From Schaalia sp. HMT-172 (lineage in GTDB: Bacteria; Actinomycetota; Actinomycetes; Actinomycetales; Actinomycetaceae), in the NCBI RefSeq assembly GCF_030644365.1, contig NZ_CP130058.1, positions 1,488,001-1,552,000 of the forward strand: a DNA stretch of 64,000 nucleotides, read 5' to 3'. Every line of letters starts with the position of its first letter. The stretch's first letter is position 1. Under the pieces are notes generated by a model. That model saw nothing but the letters and a program-made list of their open reading frames with translations, ran no database searches and had not been told where the DNA came from. A program made the position numbers and the translations under genes. Below, one piece after another: positions 58,831-64,000 of this stretch.

Positions 58831-59170
58831 CTGTGGGTTCCTCTCAGGTGTGGGGGCGGCATCGCATGCAGTTGTCAGGTCGCCCGAACGGATGATCCTT
58901 CGAAGAAGCGTGCTATGGTTCCGCGCTAATGCGTTACTGAGTATACATAATGGTTTGTCAACAATCAAGCATTACCGGCACATCATGTCGCACATCACAT
59001 AGCGCCCCTCACAGAGCTGTCACCTCATGACCGCCAACCACTGAAACGACAATCACATCATGCCCGTTACTAAATGTCGATCACCCATTGTGTCACACTA
59101 AAACGCCACACTGACTGACCAGAAAATATGCGCGCCCCATTCCCCCACCAACTTGACACCCAACGCACAA
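58831..59170. other. AT-rich upstream region of the first cell-wall-binding gene
   Basis: This stretch holds the promoter at 58940-58968 and otherwise no gene. It is clearly less GC-rich than the flanks between 58930 and 59130. Only short open frames without ribosome binding sites occur. Confidence 0.5.
58940..58968 (-). promoter_or_regulatory. Promoter of the first cell-wall-binding gene
   Basis: On the minus strand, TTGATT (58968-58963) and TATACT (58945-58940) are 17 bases apart. The context is AATGCTTGATTGTTG before and CAGTAA after. The same arrangement precedes the paralogue at 60402, so it is likely functional. Confidence 0.7.
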
Positions 59171-59210
59171 CCGCGCCCCAGCCTCGTTCATCGACGAGGC
59201 CAGGGCGCGG
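59171..59210 (-). terminator. Terminator of the second cell-wall-binding gene
   Basis: CCGCGCCC plus GCCTCG pair with CGAGGC plus GGGCGCGG around a two-base internal loop and an 8-base end loop. It lies 17 bases past the 3' end of the gene at 59227. Confidence 0.6.
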
Positions 59211-59226
59211 CAGGAGACACGCTCAC

Positions 59227-60402
59227 TCAGTAAGGACGAACCTCGCAGGCGACGCCGTCACCATCTCGATCCAGGTCCGCGCTATAGCCGGCCTGCCCCC
59301 GATGCAGAGGGGCAGCACCCGCATTCCAAGCCTCGGCGCAATTGCGATACGTGCGCGACGAGGACGCGGCGCCCGACCCGCTCGACGACACAGGATACGC
59401 ACCCCACCAGGCGCCCGAATCATAGAACCAGTGACGCTCGCCGCCGATCCACTGTACGCCCGTCACCATCGCGCCAGAAGCGTCCAGGTAGTACCAGGTA
59501 CCCGACTGATTCAGCCACCCGGTCACCATCGCACCGGAGGCGTCCAGGTAGTACCAGGTACCCGACTGATTCAGCCACCCGGTCACCATCTCCCCGGATG
59601 AAGCAAAGTAGTACCACGTACCACCAATAGCTCTCCACCCGGTCACCATCGCGCCAGAAGGATCCATGTAGTACCAGGTTCCCGACAGATTCAGCCAGCC
59701 GCTCACCATCGCACCGGAGCCGCCGAGGAAGTACCACGTCGCCCCAACCTTCACCCAGCCGGTCACCATCTCCCCGGAGTCACGGAAGTAGTACCACGTC
59801 CCACCGACGGCACTCCAGCCGGTCACCATCGCACCAGAGGCATCCAGGTAGTACCAGACGCCCCCTTGAGAGAGCCAGCCCGTCGCCATCGCGCCCGACA
59901 TATCCAGGTAGTACCAGGACGCGCCAATCTTCTGCCAGCCAGTGCGCATCACGCCGGTCTCAGGATCCAGGTAATACCAGACACCCTGAATCTCCGACCA
60001 CCCGCGCACCTGCGCTCCCGAAGCGGCGTAATACTCCCACGAACCCGCGGAGCCGTACCAGCCAGTCACCATGTAGCCGTTACCGTCGAATCGGTACGCC
60101 ACCCCATCGATCTCGCGAACCTCGCCGCGCGCAAATCCCCCATTGTCCAGGTCATACCACCAGCCGACCGCGTCCCGCTTCCAGCTGGGACGAGGCACGG
60201 GCGCAGGCTCAGGGGCCGGCGTGGGGTCCGGGGTCGGCGTGGGGTCCGCGGTGGGCGACGCCGTCGGTTCAGCAGAAGGCGAGGGATCCGGAGCGGGCGT
60301 GGGGTCACCGTCAGCCGCATATGCGGGCATGACGACGCCGGCGGCGACAACTGCGGCACTCAGGGCCGCGATCATGCTTCGACGCATGTTCATGGAGCGC
60401 AC
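59227..60402 (-). CDS. Secreted cell-wall-binding repeat protein with Excalibur domain
   Basis: This 391-residue protein starts at GTG 60402. That start has an AAAGGA site, and its product aligns from the first residue with the paralogue at 58830 (xRSMNMRRSMIAA against MRPINTRTFMIAA). A signal peptide ends near VVMPAYA-A. A Pro/Thr/Ala linker and about eleven 20-residue GW repeats follow; two adjacent ones are identical (GWLNQSGTWYYLDASGAMVT). A C-terminal Excalibur domain carries a calcium loop (DLDRDGDGVACE). The repeats should bind wall polymers; Excalibur domains are often on extracellular actinobacterial proteins. No enzymatic domain is visible. Confidence 0.85.
   Translation of the reverse strand: MRSMNMRRSMIAALSAAVVAAGVVMPAYAADGDPTPAPDPSPSAEPTASPTADPTPTPDPTPAPEPAPVPRPSWKRDAVGWWYDLDNGGFARGEVREIDGVAYRFDGNGYMVTGWYGSAGSWEYYAASGAQVRGWSEIQGVWYYLDPETGVMRTGWQKIGASWYYLDMSGAMATGWLSQGGVWYYLDASGAMVTGWSAVGGTWYYFRDSGEMVTGWVKVGATWYFLGGSGAMVSGWLNLSGTWYYMDPSGAMVTGWRAIGGTWYYFASSGEMVTGWLNQSGTWYYLDASGAMVTGWLNQSGTWYYLDASGAMVTGVQWIGGERHWFYDSGAWWGAYPVSSSGSGAASSSRTYRNCAEAWNAGAAPLHRGQAGYSADLDRDGDGVACEVRPY
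59461..59580. repeat. 60-bp tandem repeats inside the second cell-wall-binding gene
   Basis: Two adjacent 60-base units encode identical 20-residue repeats and differ at only five bases. They look like a recent duplication. Further, more diverged 60-base units extend to about 60060. Confidence 0.8.
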
Positions 60403-60509
60403 GTATGTTCCTTTCAGTAGCGGTGCCACGAAGACACACTGTTCCTCCGATGGACAGCTCATACCTCGGGCCACCAGGATTGCATCAGTTTCGCAACATC
60501 CATTTACCG

Positions 60510-60538
60510 AGTATAGACATGCAGTCTCCAACAAACAA
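60510..60538 (-). promoter_or_regulatory. Promoter of the second cell-wall-binding gene
   Basis: On the minus strand, TTGTTT (60538-60533) and TATACT (60515-60510) are 17 bases apart. AATGCTTG precedes and CGGTAA follows, which closely matches the promoter at 58940-58968. Confidence 0.7.
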
Positions 60539-60590
60539 GCATTTCACGAGGCTCGCGTCACACCTCGCCCCTCGAGCCCCGGACACTAGA

Positions 60591-60630
60591 AAGCGCCCCA
60601 CCGACGAGCATTCTCATCGGCGGGGCGCTT
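60591..60630 (-). terminator. Terminator of the CAP-domain gene
   Basis: AAGCGCCCC and CCGA/GAG segments pair with CTC/TCGG and GGGGCGCTT across an internal mismatch, giving a long stable stem with a CATT loop. It sits 10 bases after the 3' end of the gene at 60640. Confidence 0.75.
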
Positions 60631-60639
60631 CTGACTGCG

Positions 60640-62514
60640 TCAGTTCTTCGCGCGGCGTGATGCGACGAGCGCACCGATACCAGCGACGAGGACCGCTACC
60701 GCGCCAACCGCGACCCACACGGCGGAGCTACCCGTGGCGGCGAGGGTGTCGGTACGAGCCTGCGAGGGAGACGGTTCCGCACTCACGGCGGGGGTGGTTG
60801 CGGTGGGAGTGCCAGCACCCGGAGCCGGAGTGGAGGGCTGGCCAACCGAGGGATTCTCAGCCGGGGTCGAGGGAGCCGGAGTGGTGGGCTGGCCAACCGA
60901 GGGATTCTCAGCCGGGGTCGAAGGAGCCGGAGAGGTGGGCTGGCCAACCGAGGGATTCTCGGCCGGGGTCGAGGGAGCCGGAGTGGTGGGCTGGCCAACC
61001 GAGGGATTCTCAGCCGGGGTCGAGGGAGCCGGAGTGGTGGGCTGCTGAGTGGGCTGGCCGATCGACGGGTTCGGGAGGTTCTGCTGATCGGCGGGCTTGG
61101 CGGGGTCATAACCGCCGGCGCTCGTCGTACAGGCCGTCAGGGCATCGCGATACTGCTCGGCAGTCAGGTAGCGGCCATTGTCGTCGCCACCCTGCATAGT
61201 CACGCCGCCGTCCTTCTCGGGACGCACAGACGTCTGCGCCGCGATATCGGCGGCGAGTTCGTCAAGCTGAGCGTCAATATCCGCCGGGCTCACGGTGGAC
61301 TGCTCGTTGGCGACGGAGTCGAGGTAGCTGTCCAGGGCGGACTGAGCAGCATCGACGCTCGCCTGCGCGTCAACGACGGCTTGGTTGGCATCGACCGAGG
61401 TGCCGGTCTCGACGGGAGCGGGAGCCGGGGTAGAGGGAGCGGCGGAACCGGCCTTAGCGGGAAGCTGGTTCACATCGACAGGCAGGGCGACACCCGGGAG
61501 GGAGCCAACCTTGTTCTGCCAGGAGTTCGCACGCTGCGCGTCGCCAGAGCCGGCCAGTCCGGACACGTAGTTCGTATTGTCGGCATTGAAGGCTGCGCCG
61601 TCGAAACCGTAGGCCGAGGCCGTGTCGCCCGTCGTATGGAAGCGCGAGATCGTGGGCGAACCGCCGGTGATCGCGTAGAACTTCTGGGTACCATACACGC
61701 GGGTACCCTCGCTGTGCCGAGCGATATGCACACCCACACCAACAACATTGTTCTGAGCGAGCATGTTCTTGTCGTGCCCCGAGGAGTTCTTCCACTGATC
61801 GAAGAGGGCATCAGCGGCCTGCATGGGGTTCTTGGTCGTGCCGTAGGCCCCCCACTTATCGCCGTAGTTTTCGAGGTGGTTGTAGGCGATGTTCTCGCCT
61901 GCGTAGCTCGTTTCGCCTCCATCGAGCGTCACGCCGTTCCAGTACTTGAAGACCGGATCGTGGTTAAAGTCGTCGGTGTCGGACATGTGCTTGCTCCACC
62001 CACGAGAGTCGGTGGTCAGCGTGTCCGAAACGACCAGCTCAGGCAAGCCCGCGTTGGCCCGGTAGGCGTTCATCTTCTGAACGATAAGGGCCTCAATGAT
62101 CTTCGCCTGGGTGTCATAGTCAACCTGTGACCAGTCAACCCAGTCCAGGCCGCGATCACTGGTGCTGGCATTGTCGCTGGGGGCGACGCCCACGGAGGGG
62201 TTGGACTGAGCCACTCCCTGCTGAGCGGATTCAAGCGCGGCCTGCGCGTTCGCTAGATCGTTGCGCAGTTGAGCCTCGCGCGCAGGGTCCGCGGTAGCGG
62301 ACGCAGGCTTACCCGCGACGGCAGAGGCGTAGCTGGCGAGAAGCGGGTTGTATTCGGAGCTGATGCGAGCATCGGCACCGACGAGGGAGTTGCAGAAGGC
62401 ATCCTGCGAGGCGCCGGTACCCTCGGCCAGGGAGGGGATCACGACGAGGGACGCCGCAATCGTGGTGGCAGCGAGGACCACCGACGTGTGGGTGCGGGTG
62501 AGCTGGAACGACAT
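60640..62514 (-). CDS. CAP-domain surface protein with sortase-type C terminus
   Basis: This 624-residue protein starts MSFQLTRTHTSVV at ATG 62514 (ribosome binding site weak; ATGs at 62562 and 62571 are possible). A signal peptide of about 30 residues is followed by a helical region with Asn/Gln repeats. The CAP/SCP domain (about residues 120-300) shows SKHMSDTDDFNHDP, GENIAYN, WKNSSGHDKNML and VGVGVHIAR. A helical segment, four 17-residue Pro-rich repeats (NPSVGQPTTPAPSTPAE), LAATG, a membrane helix and RRAKN follow. LAxTG is typical of class E sortase substrates. It should be covalently fixed to the wall. Confidence 0.85.
   Translation of the reverse strand: MSFQLTRTHTSVVLAATTIAASLVVIPSLAEGTGASQDAFCNSLVGADARISSEYNPLLASYASAVAGKPASATADPAREAQLRNDLANAQAALESAQQGVAQSNPSVGVAPSDNASTSDRGLDWVDWSQVDYDTQAKIIEALIVQKMNAYRANAGLPELVVSDTLTTDSRGWSKHMSDTDDFNHDPVFKYWNGVTLDGGETSYAGENIAYNHLENYGDKWGAYGTTKNPMQAADALFDQWKNSSGHDKNMLAQNNVVGVGVHIARHSEGTRVYGTQKFYAITGGSPTISRFHTTGDTASAYGFDGAAFNADNTNYVSGLAGSGDAQRANSWQNKVGSLPGVALPVDVNQLPAKAGSAAPSTPAPAPVETGTSVDANQAVVDAQASVDAAQSALDSYLDSVANEQSTVSPADIDAQLDELAADIAAQTSVRPEKDGGVTMQGGDDNGRYLTAEQYRDALTACTTSAGGYDPAKPADQQNLPNPSIGQPTQQPTTPAPSTPAENPSVGQPTTPAPSTPAENPSVGQPTSPAPSTPAENPSVGQPTTPAPSTPAENPSVGQPSTPAPGAGTPTATTPAVSAEPSPSQARTDTLAATGSSAVWVAVGAVAVLVAGIGALVASRRAKN
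60838..61041. repeat. Four 51-bp tandem repeats in the CAP-domain gene
   Basis: Units begin at 60838, 60889, 60940 and 60991, each 51 bases and nearly identical, encoding 17-residue Pro/Thr/Ser repeats. Copy number is likely to vary between strains and would change the length of the wall-spanning stalk. Confidence 0.85.
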
Positions 62515-63059
62515 TGACGACCGGCCTAACACTATGGAACAGAGACAGGTAAATCTTTCCATGCGGTACACGCAATTTCAAGCTTTTCTCAGTAAGCAAT
62601 TACAGGTGAATGACCGAATTTTCAACGCTTTCAAGGTTTGACAGATTTTGAACATCCCACATTCCGATATCAAAACGTTATATTTTCCGACCGTGCACTG
62701 ACCGTTTCGCAACCATCATCATGACCAGAGCATCAGATTTCCAACCGATAGCAGGCCGCAACAACCCGCTTGCCCTCCCCCAACGCAGCCGAGCAAGAGA
62801 ACACATCCCGTCGCCAACGTGCACACCCACTGAGCGATCAATGCCAAAAGAGGGCCGTTTGGGGTGAATGGGGCTGGATGTTGGCGAACTTACAGCGAAG
62901 TGAGCGGCCGGCACGTTGAAGGCCCCACGTGTGCGACGAGGAGGAGCGTGTGCGACCAGGAAGCCGAGCCATCCCAGTGCGCAGCGCGGGGCGACACGGG
63001 GTTATTGTGCACAACGTATTGATGTGGGGTTAGTCCCAAGCGTCGTCGAGGGTGGTGCG
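62515..63059. other. Long upstream region of the CAP-domain gene without a gene
   Basis: About 545 bases with no credible coding frame. The first 170 bases are AT-rich and probably hold the promoter of the CAP gene, but no clear -35/-10 pair stands out. A short repeated phrase CGTGTGCGAC occurs near 62931-62955. Confidence 0.4.
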
Positions 63060-63125
63060 CCTGTGCTAGGGCGCCCGCGCCGCAGCGCCTCAGACAGGAT
63101 CTCCCCCATCGGGAGGATTGCAGCT

Positions 63126-63200
63126 GATCGGGAGCACTCCACCCGTTAGGGAGCACTGCACCCGATCAGAACGGGTTGAATGGTCCCCGATGGGGTGCAT
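63126..63200. repeat. 19-bp phased units at the inner end of copy B
   Basis: GATCGGGAGCACTCCACCC (63126-63144) and GTTAGGGAGCACTGCACCC (63145-63163) are adjacent 19-base units. A degenerate third unit follows, and then inverted-type GGTCCCCGATGGGGTGCATG. The period matches that of the array at 28602-28716, although the sequence differs. Confidence 0.6.
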
Positions 63201-63562
63201 GACCCCATCGGGGACAAGCCTCGTCGCAGAGCTGGCCGCCCGTGATACCCCCGCGCCAGCGAGGCCATCCAAGGTTCGTCGCAACACCAGCCGTCAGCGC
63301 CGCCCCAGACGCCCAACAGGGCCTGGCCGCGCCCTCCAGCCCCGCCAACGCCTGGGCCAGGCCCTCATCTCAAGGCCCGGATGGGCAGCCATGCGCCAGT
63401 GAGGGAGCATGACACCAGGGACACCGGTGGGGGTTTTGCAGCATTAGAAGCCTCACCACGGCGTGTCGCCGGCGTGTCGCACCTCTAATGGTGCAAATCC
63501 CCCCATTTGGTGGCAGTGAGGTCGCGGTTAGAGGTGGCGTGGCGCCCGGCCTCGTGCGTATC

Positions 63563-63690
63563 TCGCACGCGAACCCGATATATCGCACGTAAACCCACTA
63601 TTCCATGTCTGGGCGGGGCTGCCCACACTCACATGAGCGGGCCCACGTGCGAGATAAGGGGCCCAGGCTCACATCAGCGGGCCCACGTGC
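63563..63690. repeat. 20-bp phased units in dyad layout (copy B)
   Basis: Two units at 63563 and 63583 (TCGCACGCGAACCCGATATA, TCGCACGTAAACCCACTATT) are followed, after 28 bases, by three inverted-type units at 63631, 63651 and 63671 such as ACATGAGCGGGCCCACGTGC. The 20-base period equals that in copy A. Confidence 0.75.
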
Positions 63691-63718
63691 GCGCGGGTGC
63701 GCTCGCTCGGACCAGTTT

Positions 63719-63821
63719 CGCGTGCAATTCAACTAAGTGAACGTTCAATAGCGTCTACAAACGTTGAAATTCCAACGATGTGAATGCCTGGCGCGACACA
63801 GCGTCGGGGGAATTGCATGCG
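63719..63821. repeat. Nested inverted-repeat module of copy B
   Basis: CGCGTGCAATTC (63719-63730) and GAATTGCATGCG (63810-63821) pair at 11 of 12 positions and enclose 79 bases, exactly as in copy A. The inner hairpin CGTTG-AAATTC-CAACG is kept. Confidence 0.78.
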
Positions 63822-64000
63822 GCATTCTTAAGATAGCTCGCCCTGCGGGAGTCATGCGCCGCCGATGGCGCAGCCGATGGCCCAGTCGGTCACCTGGTGC
63901 GGTGGACACCGTCGACGCAGGCGACCTGCCAGCGTCTTGCCGTGACGGATCATGGGGCCACACACAGGCCCACCATGCAGTACTCACTGGAACGAGGTGC

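Larger units (their letters stand above)
63060..63890 (-). repeat. Long structured intergenic repeat, copy B
   Basis: This is the inverted, diverged counterpart of 30130-30765. It keeps the same order of boxes: the ATGGGGGAGATC end at about 63100, the GATCGGG stretch, and the stem formed around CGGCGTGTCG repeats (63420-63510). Next come 20-bp phased units (63563-63690), the nested inverted-repeat module (63719-63821), and the GGGAGTCATGCGC box (63848-63860). It also has about 200 extra bases at 63200-63400. No coding frame is conserved with copy A. It lies upstream of the CAP gene and in the same orientation as it. Confidence 0.7.

Noticed and set aside
63745-63987. An 80-codon minus-strand frame in copy B sharing HAIPPTLCRA-HSHRWN with a frame in copy A.
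   Set aside because: The similarity follows DNA-level repeat identity; the upstream halves are in different frames in the two copies.

Overview
The window looks like chromosomal DNA of a high-GC actinobacterium, most likely an oral or gut member of the Actinomycetaceae (Schaalia/Actinomyces type). This is inferred from the GC-rich codon use, the actinobacterial block DUF3159 / OB-fold / DUF3710 / DUF4193 / sepH / parC / parE / DUF7455, the GW-type cell-wall-binding repeat proteins, and a surface protein ending in a LAxTG-type sorting signal. No rRNA, tRNA or CRISPR array was found.

Layout. (1) 1-15.5 kb, core block: end of a TrkA-type protein, four conserved actinobacterial genes, sepH, a phosphohydrolase, DUF5998 and parC. 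A sugar kinase/sugar porter pair, two tandem-GNAT proteins, parE and DUF7455 follow. (2) 15.5-19.3 kb, accessory island between parE and smc: a HicAB toxin-antitoxin pair, a three-gene cassette headed by a calpain-like cysteine protease, and a second toxin-antitoxin pair. (3) 19.4-28.5 kb: smc, ndk, dhaMLK (PTS-type dihydroxyacetone kinase), folC, and a gene with two L7/L12-like modules. (4) 28.5-34.2 kb, variable region: a 19-bp-phased dyad repeat array, a gene with a highly repetitive acidic tail, a long structured intergenic repeat (copy A), and a one-polypeptide MmeI-like restriction-modification enzyme. (5) 34.2-37.8 kb: ileS preceded by a translational T-box leader. (6) 38-46.6 kb: a YraQ-type permease with its TIGR03943 partner, then a sulfatase locus (sugar porter, cytosolic sulfatase, ROK regulator, radical-SAM sulfatase maturase, internally deleted TSUP exporter) and a membrane-anchored Gly/Gln-rich protein. 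(7) 46.8-57.9 kb: a lipoprotein, an SDR oxidoreductase, glpABC (anaerobic glycerol-3-phosphate dehydrogenase), and the peptidases pepO and pepN. (8) 58-64 kb: two paralogous cell-wall-binding repeat proteins with a shared promoter, a CAP-domain surface protein, and about 1.5 kb without genes that carries copy B of the intergenic repeat in the opposite orientation.

How the genes fit together. DhaKLM and GlpABC together give routes from dihydroxyacetone and glycerol-3-phosphate into glycolysis under oxygen limitation. The sulfatase locus reads as uptake of a sulfated sugar followed by cytosolic desulfation: the sulfatase lacks a signal peptide, and its maturase and a ROK regulator are coupled to it. 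The most unusual material is not protein coding. It is a family of intergenic arrays built from 19-20 bp phased units in dyad layout, together with a conserved nested inverted-repeat module found at both 30.2 kb and 63.8 kb.
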